From: Pseudomonas wenzhouensis
GTDB lineage: Bacteria > Pseudomonadota > Gammaproteobacteria > Pseudomonadales > Pseudomonadaceae
Assembly (NCBI RefSeq): GCF_021029445.1
Contig: NZ_CP072610.1
Location: 2,852,001 to 2,916,000 of the forward strand
DNA: 64,000 nucleotides
Direction: 5' to 3'
Under the pieces are notes generated by a model. The model was not told where the DNA came from, did no database searches, and worked only from the letters and a program-made list of their open reading frames with translations. Positions 9,215-21,503 of this stretch are shown here, piece after piece. The translations under genes and the position numbers were made by a program. The first letter of the stretch is position 1, and every line of letters starts with the position of its first letter.

Positions 9215-9921
9215 GCGCCGGCCCTGACCAGAACGTAGCCCTTGCCCCACACGGTATCGACGCGCGCAGCCTCGTAACCGACAGCCAGCAGTTTGCGGCG
9301 GATGTGGCTGACGTGCATATCCAGGCTGCGATCATGCTGAGCGTAAGCACGGCGCAGCGCCTGCTGATAAAGGAAAGGCTTGCTCAATGCCTCGTCCTGG
9401 TGCCGCCAGAGTAGCTCCAGCACCCGGTATTCGCTGGGCGTCAGGCCGACCCAGTGACCACGAAAGGCGACATCGCTGCGCCCTTCGTCGAACTGCAGGC
9501 CATTGCCCTCTGAACCTGGCTGAGGCTCACGACGCTCATAGGCGACACGGCGCAGAATGGCTTCCACCCGTACGCTCAACTCACCAAGGCTGAAGGGCTT
9601 GGGCAGGTAGTCATCGGCACCCTGACTGAAACCGGCGATACGGTTCTGCTCGTCACCCAGAGCCGACATCAGCAAAACCGGCACGCTGCGTTGCCGGCGC
9701 AGCCGCTGCAGAGCCTCCAGACCACTGATTCCCGGCAGCAAGATATCCATCAGAATCAGATCGAAATCCTCACGTTCAGCCAGTTGCAGGCCTTCGCTGC
9801 CGTCATGCCTGAGGGTTACGTCGAACCCACAGCCCATCAGGTGCGATTGCAGATGGCAGGCAAGCAGCGGATCGTCTTCGACGGCAAGAATGCGAGCCGG
9901 TGTGCGGGTGGAGGTCAGCAT
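9211..9921 (-). CDS. pirR: OmpR-family response regulator, PirR-like
   Basis: The 236-residue protein has a receiver domain with acidic pocket (VEDDPLL), phosphoacceptor Asp in FDLILMDILLPGISGLEAL (about residue 60) and conserved Lys in DDYLPKPFSLGEL. A C-terminal winged-helix DNA-binding domain follows (LTPSEYRVLELLWRHQ, VDTVWGKGYVLV). It is the first gene of a two-gene operon with the kinase and is divergent from gacS across about 118 bp. The regulated iron-uptake gene normally next to it is not in the window. Confidence 0.87.
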   Translation of the reverse strand: MLTSTRTPARILAVEDDPLLACHLQSHLMGCGFDVTLRHDGSEGLQLAEREDFDLILMDILLPGISGLEALQRLRRQRSVPVLLMSALGDEQNRIAGFSQGADDYLPKPFSLGELSVRVEAILRRVAYERREPQPGSEGNGLQFDEGRSDVAFRGHWVGLTPSEYRVLELLWRHQDEALSKPFLYQQALRRAYAQHDRSLDMHVSHIRRKLLAVGYEAARVDTVWGKGYVLVRAGA

Positions 9922-10039
9922 GGCCAGGAACCAAAAGGCATAATGCGAACAATTCTACCTATTAAACGACAATCGCTCACCTAAAGATTCCAGCGCGCCG
10001 AATCGCTACACTGCCGGCATGTGATTAAGGAGGAAGGTC

Positions 10040-12790
<2,751 letters not shown>

Positions 12791-12799
12791 GGAAACGCC

Positions 12800-13795
12800 A
12801 TGCGTATCTGCCTGTTCAGCAGCAAGGGCTACGACAGTGAGTCGTTCTTGGCCGCCAACGACACCCCAGACTGGCACCTGCAATTTCATGAAGCGCGCCT
12901 GACCGCTGACAGTGTCGCGCTGGCCAGCGGTAGCGCGGTAGTCTGCGCCTTCATCAACGACAACCTGTCGGCAACGGTACTGGAACAACTGGCCGCCGGC
13001 GGCACACGCCTGATCGCCCTGCGTTCGGCCGGCTACAACCATGTCGACCTGGGCGCGGCGCAGCGGCTTGGTCTGACCGTGGTACGCGTGCCGGCTTACT
13101 CACCGCATGCCGTGGCCGAACATGCCGTGGCGCTGGTACTGGCCCTGAACCGGCGCATCCACCGCGCCTTCAACCGCACCCGCGAGGGTGATTTTTCCCT
13201 GCATGGCCTGACCGGCTTCGACCTGCACGGCAAGACCGTCGGCGTCATCGGCGGCGGCAAGATCGGCCAAGTATTCGCCCGCATCATGCACGGCTTCGGT
13301 TGCCAGGTTCTGATCTACGATCCATTCCCGCTGACCGGACTCGATGAAACCGGTGCACGCCAGGCGCCACTCGAAGCAGTGATCGCCCGCAGCGACATCC
13401 TCAGCCTGCACTGCCCGCTGACCGATGCCAGCTACCACCTGATCAATGCTGCCCGCCTGCAGCAGATGAAACGCGGTGCCATGCTGATCAACACTGGGCG
13501 CGGCGCACTGGTCGATGCACCGGCGCTGATCGCGGCACTGAAAAGCGGCCAGCTCGGCTACCTGGGCCTGGACGTCTATGAAGAAGAGTCGGAACTGTTC
13601 TTCGAGGATCATTCCGACCTGCCGCTGCAGGACGATACTCTGGCCCGCCTGCTGAGCTTTCCCAATGTCATCGTCACCGCGCACCAGGCCTTTCTCACCC
13701 ACGAAGCACTCGGTGCCATTGCCCGCACGACACTGGACAACATCGCGGCCTGGCTCGCCGGGCAGCCAAGCAATGAGGTCAAGGCCGGTGCGTGA
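12800..13795 (+). CDS. ldhA: fermentative D-lactate dehydrogenase
   Basis: The 331-residue protein reduces pyruvate to D-lactate with NADH. It is a D-isomer 2-hydroxyacid dehydrogenase: NAD-binding glycine loop VGVIGGGKIGQ (about 149-159), LRSAGYNHVDL near residue 76, catalytic Arg region LINTGRGALVD, Glu in GLDVYEEE and the catalytic His in VTAHQAFLTHEAL. It follows gacS closely, as in P. aeruginosa, and is probably co-transcribed. Confidence 0.96.
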   Translation: MRICLFSSKGYDSESFLAANDTPDWHLQFHEARLTADSVALASGSAVVCAFINDNLSATVLEQLAAGGTRLIALRSAGYNHVDLGAAQRLGLTVVRVPAYSPHAVAEHAVALVLALNRRIHRAFNRTREGDFSLHGLTGFDLHGKTVGVIGGGKIGQVFARIMHGFGCQVLIYDPFPLTGLDETGARQAPLEAVIARSDILSLHCPLTDASYHLINAARLQQMKRGAMLINTGRGALVDAPALIAALKSGQLGYLGLDVYEEESELFFEDHSDLPLQDDTLARLLSFPNVIVTAHQAFLTHEALGAIARTTLDNIAAWLAGQPSNEVKAGA

Positions 13796-13822
13796 TAGCA
13801 TGCCGGCTGATCCGGAGGACCC

Positions 13823-14254
13823 ATGGCCGAACACGATTTCCGTTATTCCCTGCTCAACCCGCAACACACCCTCACCGAATGCCGCGCCCTGGCGCCGGGC
13901 CGCTATCAGGTCACCGGCAACGGCGGCTCGATCCAGGCAAACGACGTGCTACTGGTCACCCTCAAGGGCAGCCGCGACCTGCACATGCGCCTGGAGGTGG
14001 AAAAGGTTCGCCACCTGATCAACCCGCCCGGCCAATGGCTGGCCGTGTGCAAGGGACCGCAGTTCAAGGAGCTGGCCATCCATAACTGGCAGGTCAACTG
14101 CGACGGTTGCGGCAAGCAACTGGATTTCGAATTTGCCGTCGATGCGGCCCTCGGCAAGGCGGCACAAGCCCCGGCAGCCGAAGCTCGCATCGCCGAACTG
14201 GGCTGGCACAACGATGCCGGCCGTCATCTCTGCCGCACCTGCCAGGAGGCCTGA
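13823..14254 (+). CDS. conserved Pseudomonas protein with CxxC pairs
   Basis: The 143-residue soluble protein (MAEHDFRYSLLNPQHTLTEC...) has two Cys pairs, CDGCGK near residue 94 and CRTC near the C terminus, suggesting a zinc-ribbon-like fold. A hydrophilic alpha/beta N-terminal domain precedes it. An RBS (GGAGG) lies 7 bp before the ATG. Its place downstream of ldhA matches a conserved uncharacterised gene of P. aeruginosa (PA0926 position). Function is unknown. Confidence 0.8.
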   Translation: MAEHDFRYSLLNPQHTLTECRALAPGRYQVTGNGGSIQANDVLLVTLKGSRDLHMRLEVEKVRHLINPPGQWLAVCKGPQFKELAIHNWQVNCDGCGKQLDFEFAVDAALGKAAQAPAAEARIAELGWHNDAGRHLCRTCQEA

Positions 14255-14257
14255 ACC

Positions 14258-14656
14258 ATGCACCGTACCCTGCCCCTCGCCCTGTTCGCTGCCATGCTGG
14301 CCGGTTGCGCCAGTGATGCACCGCAACTGGAAACCGAACACAGCTACCGCGTGGAATGGATCGGTGAACGGCCGTTGATCGACCGCAGCCACCTGACCAT
14401 TACCTTCGCTGCCGACGGCCGCGCCCATGGCAATGCCGGCTGCAACCACTGGTTCGCCGGCTATACGCTCAAGGGTCAGGCGCTCAGCTTCGACCCAGCC
14501 GGCAGCACCCGCAAGCTGTGCGCCCCCGCCCTCATGGAGCAGGAACAACGCTTCCTCGCCGCGCTCGGCGAGGTGCAGCGCTGGGACTTCAATGCCATCG
14601 GCCAGCTGCAACTGTGGCCGGCCAGCGGCAAGCCAATTCGCCTCTGGGCAGAATGA
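14258..14656 (+). CDS. META/HslJ-like lipoprotein
   Basis: The 132-residue protein has a lipoprotein signal peptide with lipobox LAGC (Cys at about residue 17). The mature part contains the META-domain signature (ITFAADGRAHGNAGCNHWFAGYTL, then STRKLCAPALMEQEQRFLAAL), as in HslJ-type outer-membrane proteins linked to heat shock and drug tolerance. It starts 3 bp after the preceding stop, so the two are likely one transcript. The precise role is unknown. Confidence 0.85.
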   Translation: MHRTLPLALFAAMLAGCASDAPQLETEHSYRVEWIGERPLIDRSHLTITFAADGRAHGNAGCNHWFAGYTLKGQALSFDPAGSTRKLCAPALMEQEQRFLAALGEVQRWDFNAIGQLQLWPASGKPIRLWAE

Positions 14657-14689
14657 CACGACGCTCGCCCTGCAGGACGCACACTGTCC

Positions 14690-14860
14690 TGTAGGAGCGG
14701 CGCCCCGCCGCGAACACCGGCGCTGTCGGATCGAAAGGCTTCGCCCCGAGGCGGGGCTCTTACAAACAGCCGCTTTGCAGGTACTTGCATGCGTAGCCCG
14801 GATGCAATCCGGGTTCAGGCTCAAGAACACCCCGGATTTCATCCGGGCTACGCAAACAGC
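14690..14860. repeat. cluster of REP-like palindromes
   Basis: Several palindromic units lie between the META lipoprotein and dinB: GTAGGAGCGGCGCCCCGCCGC, GGCTTCGCCCCGAGGCGGGGC, and an inverted pair (GTAGCCCGGATGCAATCCGGG and CCCGGATTTCATCCGGGCTAC) that could form a long hairpin at 14791-14852. They match units at 595-660. The hairpin could act as a bidirectional terminator for the converging genes. Confidence 0.75.
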
Positions 14861-15933
14861 TCCAGTTGCTCCTGTCGCCCGCGCAAGTCGTGCAACCTGA
14901 CGCCGACGCCAAGCAGGCGCACCGGCTTGTCGCCACGGGCGAAAGCGTTGCTCAGCAATAGCCGGTAACTGTCCAGGTCGCGACTGGCGCCCGCCTGCTC
15001 CAGGGTGGTTTGGGTAAAGTCATGGAACTTGACCTTGACGAAGGGTTTGTCCGGTCGATAGCTGGCGTCCAGGCGTTGCAGGCGCCCCTTCATTTCCTCG
15101 AGCAGCGCCGGCAGTTTGTCCAGACAGGCCTGCAGATCGGGCAAGTCCTGATCGTAGGTGTGCTCCACGCTCAGTGACTGGCGACGGCTGTCCACCTTCA
15201 CTGCGCGCTCATCGATGCCATGCGCCAGGCGCCACAGGCGCTCGCCGAAACTGCCGAATTCGCGCACCAGCGCCAGCTTGTTCCAGTCGCGCAGATCCAG
15301 ACAGGTGCGAATGCCTAAGCGCGCCAGCTTGTCCGCCGTGACCTTGCCGACGCCATGCAGCTTGTTGACCGGTAACTCGGCCACGAAATCGTCGACCTGA
15401 TCCGGGGTGATGACGAACAGCCCGTTGGGTTTGCGCCAGTCGCTGGCGATCTTGGCCAGGAACTTGTTCGGCGCCACACCGGCCGACACCGTGATGTGCA
15501 GCTCCTGCGCCACGCGACGACGAATCTCCTGGGCGATGCGCGTGGCACTGCCGGCGAAATGCGGCGAGTCGCTGACATCCAGATACGCCTCGTCCAGCGA
15601 CAGCGGCTCGATCAGATCGGTGAACTGGCGAAAGATGCTGTGAATCTCACGTGACACCGCGCGGTACACCTCGAAACGCGGCTTGACGATCAACAGATCC
15701 GGGCACAGCTTCAACGCATGCCGCGACGCCATGGCCGAACGCACGCCATAAGCGCGCGCCTCGTAATTGCAGGTGGCGATCACCCCACGCCGATCCGCCG
15801 AACCGCCCACAGCCAGCGGGCGATTGGCGAGGCTCGGATCGTCACGCATCTCGATGGCGGCGTAAAAGCAGTCGCAATCGACGTGGATGATCTTTCTTTG
15901 GCGGGTAAGCGGTTGATTATTCAATGGTTTCAT
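14848..15933 (-). CDS. dinB: DNA polymerase IV
   Basis: The 361-residue Y-family translesion polymerase has DCDCFYAAIEMRDDPSLANRPLAV, CNYEARAYGVRSAM, the catalytic SLDEAYLDVS and SAGVAPNKFLAKIASDW, followed by helix-hairpin-helix and little-finger domains. The usual family start is close to RKIIHVDCDCF; here the only start is MKPLNNQPLTRQ at 15933, about 12 residues longer, which may reflect altered upstream sequence at the edge of the mobile region. Confidence 0.94.
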   Translation of the reverse strand: MKPLNNQPLTRQRKIIHVDCDCFYAAIEMRDDPSLANRPLAVGGSADRRGVIATCNYEARAYGVRSAMASRHALKLCPDLLIVKPRFEVYRAVSREIHSIFRQFTDLIEPLSLDEAYLDVSDSPHFAGSATRIAQEIRRRVAQELHITVSAGVAPNKFLAKIASDWRKPNGLFVITPDQVDDFVAELPVNKLHGVGKVTADKLARLGIRTCLDLRDWNKLALVREFGSFGERLWRLAHGIDERAVKVDSRRQSLSVEHTYDQDLPDLQACLDKLPALLEEMKGRLQRLDASYRPDKPFVKVKFHDFTQTTLEQAGASRDLDSYRLLLSNAFARGDKPVRLLGVGVRLHDLRGRQEQLELFA

Positions 15934-16340
15934 TAGGGTTTGCGGATTTGATACCCGCTCTGATACCCGCTTTTTCGTTCACTGCGAAACAGCAGGTAAC
16001 CGACTATCAACCGACCCCAATATAGGTGCCGACTACGTTCGGTTCTGTCAATTATACCCTCACGACCACCACCTCTCCAGATTCGCATCTCTACACGCAC
16101 CTCGCGCCGGGCAGCTCTGTTCACCCTTTCGCGAAAATGCCACATCAGCTTCGTTACTACGAGCAGACGCGCACCCGGCGCTCTAAATTCACATAGACCA
16201 CCAAGCACACCCCAATGATGCTGGTGTATACGGGCGTTTTTAACGAGAAGCCCGCATTCACTAGGCTTGAGACTATCTAGCACTAAAGCCATGTGACGCC
16301 TTATTGGCATCTGTTGGCATAGAGTGGCGTATGGTTTGCC
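15934..16340. other. spacer between dinB and IS66 nest, probable island edge
   Basis: About 400 bp hold no convincing gene. An open minus-strand frame (15933-16361) overlaps the dinB start as TAATG but has no recognisable domain. A short direct repeat GCGGGTATCA occurs twice near 15960. The stretch separates core chromosome from the mobile nest and may hold remnants of an integration event. Confidence 0.4.
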
Positions 16341-16440
16341 GTATCCGTCCGGCCAACACACCTTCCGAACTCCAGCATTAAGGGCGATGGTGTCCGCGTA
16401 TTTTTAAGCGGACGCGATAGCCCTTATCGCCGGGATTTCC

Positions 16441-16758
16441 ATGCGCCAACGAAGCTCTTACCCCAAACCGTTCAAGGCCCAGGTTGTTCAGGAGTGCCTG
16501 CAACCCGGCGCGACCGTTTCCAGCGTTGCCATCCACCACGGCATCAATGCCAACGTCATTCGCAAGTGGCTACCGCTTTATCGAGATCAACTGCCAGCGG
16601 CGTTGCCGGCGTTCGTTCCTGCGAGAGTTACGCCAAAACGACCAGTTGAACCAGCTGTGATTATCGAGCTACCGCTGGGCGAGCAATCGATCACAGTGAA
16701 ATGGCCAGCTTCCGATCCTGAAGGATGCGCCCGCTTTGTCCGGGGGCTCGCCCAGTGA
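16441..16758 (+). CDS. tnpA: IS66 accessory protein TnpA
   Basis: The 105-residue protein begins MRQRSSYPKPFKAQVVQECL and has the helix-turn-helix of IS66 OrfA proteins (GATVSSVAIHHGINANVIRKWL), followed by a short C-terminal part ending PEGCARFVRGLAQ. It is one of three proteins needed by classical IS66 elements. Its stop overlaps the GTG start of tnpB. The same leader and N-terminus occur in the deleted derivative at 29.9 kb. Confidence 0.9.
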   Translation: MRQRSSYPKPFKAQVVQECLQPGATVSSVAIHHGINANVIRKWLPLYRDQLPAALPAFVPARVTPKRPVEPAVIIELPLGEQSITVKWPASDPEGCARFVRGLAQ

Positions 16759-17090
16759 TCCGTATCGATAGTATCTGGCTCGCCACCGAACCGATGGACA
16801 TGCGCGCCGGCACCGAGACCGCGTTGGCCCGTGTGATTGCGGTGTTCGGTGCGGCGAAGCCGCACTGTGCCTATCTCTTCGCAAATCGCCGCGCCAACCG
16901 CATGAAAGTCCTGGTGCATGACGGCGTGGGTATCTGGCTGGCCGCGCGGCGATTGAACCAGGGCAAGTTTCACTGGCCAGGCATCCGCCACGGCTCGGAA
17001 GTTGAACTCGACACCGAGCAACTTCAGGCGTTGGTACTGGGGCTGCCCTGGCAGCGGGTCGGTGCGGGCGGCGCGATCACAGTGCTGTAG
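16755..17090 (+). CDS. tnpB: IS66 Orf2-like protein TnpB
   Basis: The 111-residue protein is an IS66 Orf2 (TnpB) protein: IRIDSIWLATEPMDMRAGTETALARV, then NRRANRMKVLVHDGVGIWLAARRLNQGKFHWP. The GTG at 16755 overlaps the tnpA stop (GTGA) and fits the family N-terminus. The family is required for IS66 transposition by an unknown mechanism. Confidence 0.9.
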   Translation: MIRIDSIWLATEPMDMRAGTETALARVIAVFGAAKPHCAYLFANRRANRMKVLVHDGVGIWLAARRLNQGKFHWPGIRHGSEVELDTEQLQALVLGLPWQRVGAGGAITVL

Positions 17091-17151
17091 CACCGGCCAT
17101 TAGCCCATCGGTGTATCTGCGCAGAGCGTCTGTTCTGGCACAATCAGCAGC

Positions 17152-18391
17152 ATGAACTCCTCGCCCAATCTCGACCAACTGACAGCTGAGCAACTGCGCA
17201 CACTGGCCGCGCAGTTGCTGACGCAGGTCGACGTGATGGGCAAGAAAATCCACCGTGATCAAACCATCATTGAGCAGCTCACACACGAAATCGCTTGGTA
17301 CAAACGGCACAAGTTTGCCAAGCGTAGCGAGCAACTGAGCCCTGACCAGGGTAGCTTGCTGGACGACCTGCTCGACACTGACATCGCCGCCATCGAGGCG
17401 GAGCTGAAAGCCGTCAATCCCCCGGTTGCTCCAGCCGAGCCCCGCCAACAGCCCAAGCGCACACCGCTGCCGGCACAATTTCCGCGCACTGTGATCCGCC
17501 ACGAACCGGAGAACACCCAATGCGCCTGCGGCTGCCAGCTGCAACGCATCGGTGAAGACATCAGCGAAAAGCTGGATTACACGCCGGGCGTGTTCACCGT
17601 CGAACAGCACGTGCGTGGGAAATGGGCCTGTTGCCAGTGCGAAACACTGATCCAGGCCCCCGTGCCGGCCCAGGTGATCGACAAGGGCATCCCCACCGCC
17701 GGCCTTCTGGCTCACGTGATGGTGGCCAAATTCGCCGACCACTTGCCGCTATATCGGCAAGAGAAAATCTTTGGTCGTGCCGGCCTGGCCATCGCTCGCT
17801 CGACACTGGCGCAGTGGGTCGGACAAACCGGCGTGCAGCTCCAGCCGCTAGTCGATGCCCTGCGCGAAGCCTTGCTGGGCCAACGCGTGATCCACGCTGA
17901 CGAAACCCCGGTGCAAATGCTCACCCCAGGCGAGAAGAAAACCCATCGGGCTTACGTCTGGGCCTACAGCACCACACCCTTCGCCGATCTTAAGGCCGTG
18001 GTGTACGACTTCAGTCCCAGCCGTACCGGCGAGCATGCGCGCAATTTTCTTGGCCAGTGGAACGGCAAGCTGGTCTGCGACGACTTCGCAGGCTACAAGG
18101 CCAGCTTCGAGCAAGGCATCACCGAAATCGGCTGCATGGCCCACGCCCGCCGCAAGTTCTTCGATCTGCACGCGGCAAACAAAAGCCAATTGGCCGAACA
18201 AGCACTGCACGCGATGGGCAGCTTGTACGAAATCGAACGGCAAGCACGGGACATGAGCGATGAAGAACGCTGGCGAATACGGCAGGAAAAGGCTTCACCG
18301 ATCCTCGATACACTGCATGACTGGATGCTGGCCCAGCGTGATCTTGTGCCCAACGGATCGGCCACGGCGAAAGCCTTGGCCGTGGACTGGC
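17152..18391 (+). pseudogene. tnpC: IS66 transposase TnpC, C-terminally truncated
   Basis: About 413 residues of the IS66 DDE transposase remain: coiled-coil N-terminus, zinc-finger-like CACGCQL, HADETPVQMLTPGEKKTHRAYVW (first catalytic Asp) and CDDFAGYKASFEQGITEIGCMAHARRKF (second Asp). Homology stops after SATAKALAVDW; the third catalytic residue region is lost and the frame runs into foreign sequence, ending at 18465. It should be inactive. Confidence 0.88.
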
Positions 18392-18617
18392 CAAAGGCGA
18401 ATTTATCTTGTACCTGCAGGCACAAGTCGGTGCTCATGGCGCCTTGGAGGGCGCGGAGGCTCTGATACGCTGGAAGCATCCTCAGCAGGGCTTGCTCGGG
18501 CCCGGTAACTTCATCGAGATTGCGGAACGTTGCGTAAGCGCTCCATAAACCCCACCTTCAACTGAACTATCCGTTTCCGGATGCTGGGCTCCCTGTTTTT
18601 CCCTGTGGAGCCCCGCC

Positions 18618-18977
18618 ATGATGCGTCCCGACGCCAAGGTGCAAAAAGTCTACCTCTACCCAAAGCCCGTCGACTTCCGCAAATCCATCAACGGCCTGGC
18701 CGCCCTGGTCGAGTTGGACATCAAGGTGGAAGTGTTCAACCCCGTGCTGTTCGTGTTCCTTAATCGCACCCGCAGTCAGGTCAAGATTCTCTACTGGGAA
18801 CGCAACGGCTTCTGCCTGTGGCTCAAGCGTCTGGAAGCCGAGCGTTTCAAGACCAAACCTGATGCTGGCGACGAGGCCATCGAACTGACGGTCGACGAGC
18901 TGAACTGGCTACTCGACGGCATCGACCTGTGGCGTAACCGTCCGCATCAGGTTCTGACGCCACGCTTCGTGGCCTGA
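18618..18977 (+). CDS. tnpB: IS66 Orf2-like protein TnpB
   Basis: The 119-residue protein shows the TnpB signature: KVYLYPKPVDFRKSINGLAALVE, then LFVFLNRTRSQVKILYWERNGFCLWLKRLEAERF. It lies 19 bp upstream of tnpC. A second copy lies at 45712-46071. Confidence 0.93.
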   Translation: MMRPDAKVQKVYLYPKPVDFRKSINGLAALVELDIKVEVFNPVLFVFLNRTRSQVKILYWERNGFCLWLKRLEAERFKTKPDAGDEAIELTVDELNWLLDGIDLWRNRPHQVLTPRFVA

Positions 18978-18996
18978 GCCGGTATAATCCGGCGCC

Positions 18997-20517
18997 ATGA
19001 AATTTGGCGCCGACAACCTTCCCGACGACCTCGTCCTGCTCAAGGCTCTGATTCTGCAATTGCAGGAAGAGAACGCCCTGCTGCGCCACAAACTGTTCTC
19101 GCCCAAGTCTGAGCGCAGCCCTGAAGATGCTGACTCACCGCAGTTGGCCATGTTCAACGAGGCCGAAGAGCTGATCGACGCAGCCGACGCGCCAAGCGAA
19201 GCCGAAGCCGAAGCCGAAGCCGAAGCCGAAGAAGTCGTTGCGCCGGTCAAGCGTCGTGGCAAGCGCAAGCCACTGCCGGCCAATCTGCCGCGCGTCGACG
19301 TCATCCATGAACTGCCCGAGCACGAACTGACCTGCGCCTGCGGAGCCTGCAAACAGGTCATCGGTGAAGAGACCAGCGAGCAGCTGGAGATCATCCCAAT
19401 GCAGGTGCGGGTGATCCGTCATGTCCGCAAGACCTATGCCTGCAAGGCCTGTGAAAGGGCTCCAGTCACCGCCGACAAGCCGGCGCAACTGATCGAGAAG
19501 AGCCTGGCCAGCCCCAGCGTGCTGGCGATGCTGCTGACCACCAAGTACGCCGACGGTATCCCGCTGTACCGCTTCGAGAAAATGCTCAGTCGCCACGGCG
19601 TCGAGATCCCGCGCCAGACCCTGGCGCGCTGGGTGATCCAGTGCGGTGAACAACTGCAGCCGCTGCTCAACCTGATGCGCGACAAGCTGCTGGACTACCC
19701 GGTATTGCACTGCGACGAAACCCGCCTGCAGGTGCTGCATGAGCCGGGACGCGATCCCACTGCACACTCCTGGATGTGGGTGCAAAGCGGGGGGCCGCCG
19801 GACAAGCCGGTAATCCTCTTCGACTACAGCACCAGCCGCGCGCAGGAGGTGCCGCTGCGCCTGCTCGATGGCTATCGCGGCTACCTGATGACCGACGACT
19901 ACGCCGGCTACAACGCCGTGTCCACGCAAGAAGGCATCGAACGTCTAGCCTGCTGGGCGCATGCGCGGCGCAAGTTCGTCGAGGCGCAGAAGGTGCAGCC
20001 CAAGGGCAAGACCGGCCGTGCCGACATGGCACTGAACCTGATCAACAAACTCTACGGCATCGAACGCGACCTGAAAGCAGCCAGCGACAGCGAGCGTCTA
20101 ACCGCCCGTCAACAGCGCAGCCAGCCGCTGCTCGATCAACTCAAGACCTGGCTGGACAAGACCCAGCAGCAGGTCGCCGGTCAGACGGCCCTGGGCAAGG
20201 CGGTGAATTACCTGGCCAGCAACTGGAGCAAGCTGGTGCGCTACGTCGAGGGCGGGCACCTGCCGATCGACAACAACCGCGCCGAGAATGCCATCCGCCC
20301 GTTCGTCATCGGGCGCAAGAACTGGCTGTTCAGCGACACGCCCAAGGGCGCTGCGGCCAGCGCGCAGATCTATAGCTTGATCGAAACCGCCAAAGCCAAT
20401 GGCCAAGAGCCTTATGCCTGGCTGCGCCACATCCTCGACCGCCTGCCGACCGCCAGTAGCGTCGAGGACTACGAAGCGCTGCTGCCGTGGAATTGCTCGC
20501 CAGCGAGCGCATCCTGA
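18997..20517 (+). CDS. tnpC: IS66 transposase TnpC
   Basis: The 506-residue DDE transposase has an N-terminal coiled coil, an acidic tract of (EA) repeats at about residues 67-79 encoded by tandem GCCGAA, a zinc-binding CACGAC, and catalytic motifs [20 protein letters not shown] and [19 protein letters not shown] (third acidic residue). Length is normal for IS66, so it is probably active. Confidence 0.95.
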   Translation: MKFGADNLPDDLVLLKALILQLQEENALLRHKLFSPKSERSPEDADSPQLAMFNEAEELIDAADAPSEAEAEAEAEAEEVVAPVKRRGKRKPLPANLPRVDVIHELPEHELTCACGACKQVIGEETSEQLEIIPMQVRVIRHVRKTYACKACERAPVTADKPAQLIEKSLASPSVLAMLLTTKYADGIPLYRFEKMLSRHGVEIPRQTLARWVIQCGEQLQPLLNLMRDKLLDYPVLHCDETRLQVLHEPGRDPTAHSWMWVQSGGPPDKPVILFDYSTSRAQEVPLRLLDGYRGYLMTDDYAGYNAVSTQEGIERLACWAHARRKFVEAQKVQPKGKTGRADMALNLINKLYGIERDLKAASDSERLTARQQRSQPLLDQLKTWLDKTQQQVAGQTALGKAVNYLASNWSKLVRYVEGGHLPIDNNRAENAIRPFVIGRKNWLFSDTPKGAAASAQIYSLIETAKANGQEPYAWLRHILDRLPTASSVEDYEALLPWNCSPASAS

Positions 20518-21181
20518 CAGACCCGCCCCATCAGCAGTAGGTGGGTTTATGGAGCGGTTACAACGTTGCGGCCTAATAGAGCAGATCGATCTGCTAACTT
20601 TGCGCCAAGGCTGTGAACTGCTGGCTCGCTGGGCCAGACTGCCGAAGATGGCCTACCTGAGCCTGGCTATCAACATCAGCGCCCGGCTGCTCTACAAGGA
20701 CGACTTTGTCGACCTCATCGAACAGATCCTCTTGGATACCAAGGCCTGCCCGCAGCTGCTGAAGCTGGAAATCACTGAATCGCTACTACTCAACGACAAG
20801 GACAAGGCAGTACTGCGCATGCAGGCGCTGCGCGCGATGGGTATACGATTTTCCATTGACGATTTTGGCACTGGCTATTCATCCATGGCTTACCTGCAAC
20901 AGTTGCCACTAGATCAGTTGAAGATTGACCAGTCATTTGTCCGCGACCTGCCTGACAACTACAGTAGCCAGGTGATTGTTCGAGCGATCTTGGCCATGGC
21001 GCAGAGCCTGGACCTGGAGGTGATCGCTGAAGGCGTTGAGGATCAGTTGCAGCGCCAGACACTATCCGATAGCAATTGCAAGCATTTCCAGGGCTATCTT
21101 TTCGGCCGCCCGATGGAAGTAGAAGCATTCGAGAGTACATGGATGCCGATAATGGAAGTACCGCCAGCGGCGGTTAGATGA

Positions 21182-21503
21182 GTCTGACAAAAATCGTAAA
21201 TTAATTCTTTCTAGATATATGGTTCAGAAACATCACCGTTAATTACTTCAAGCCGGCAACATATCACTATACCATCTCAACAGTAGGCACCCTGACAGAC
21301 CGACTAACGCTGTGTAGTGGTCAACCCATCCCGGACAGTTGGTTAAGTTTTTCTTCGTTAACAGCACACGGCAGCCCGTCTTTGAATTGATCTGACCTGA
21401 CACAGTTGTAGTATTGGCTGATGTCCCTGAAGTATAATGGTCGGCAAAGCTAATAGAGGATGATTGCAGTAGCTGAATGTAACAGAGACTGGAGCAATTG
21501 CAC
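21182..21503. other. spacer with IS remnant
   Basis: About 320 bp between the EAL remnant and the outer-membrane gene contain no gene that I can recognise, only the IS3-end scar at 21313-21357. Confidence 0.5.
21313..21357 (-). mobile_element. solo right end of IS3-family element
   Basis: TGTAGTGGTCAACCCATCCC and the following 25 bp match the inverted right end of the IS3-family element at 29066-30945 with one mismatch over the first 45 bp. No transposase remains. It is a scar of another copy. Confidence 0.85.

Larger units (their letters stand above)
16341..18391 (+). mobile_element. IS66-family element, 3'-truncated
   Basis: The left end GTATCCGTCCGGCCAACACA resembles the left end of the IS66 derivative at 29822 (GTAAGCGTCTGGCCAACACA). 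The element carries tnpA, tnpB and a tnpC cut off within its coding region. The right terminal repeat is missing. At about 18391 the sequence passes directly into an EAL-domain gene. Confidence 0.85.
18534..20561 (+). mobile_element. intact IS66-family element (tnpB-tnpC type)
   Basis: The 2028-bp element has terminal inverted repeats GTAAGCGCTCCATAAACCCC (left) and, read inward from the right, GTAACCGCTCCATAAACCCA. It is flanked by the perfect 8-bp target duplication AACGTTGC (18526-18533 and 20562-20569). It encodes only TnpB and TnpC; there is no tnpA. A copy of its first 1035 bp, identical by eye, occurs at 45628-46662. Confidence 0.97.
18392..21181 (+). pseudogene. EAL-domain (c-di-GMP phosphodiesterase) gene, 5'-deleted and split by IS66
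   Basis: The EAL domain begins at about 18392 (GEFILYLQAQV, GAEALIRWKHPQQGLL, FIEIAERC), is interrupted at 18533, and resumes at 20562 (CGLIEQIDLLTLRQG). Motifs for c-di-GMP hydrolysis remain: EALIRW, EITESLLL, IDDFGTGYSSMAYL, LKIDQSFV and VIAEGVED. The intervening 2028 bp is an IS66 element flanked by the 8-bp duplication AACGTTGC. The N-terminal part of the protein, probably sensory and/or GGDEF, is missing upstream where a truncated IS66 abuts. Removing the element restores one continuous EAL frame. Confidence 0.92.

Noticed and set aside
15933..16361. Minus-strand frame overlapping the dinB start as TAATG
   Set aside because: No recognisable domain, odd composition and location at an IS border; not supported as a gene.
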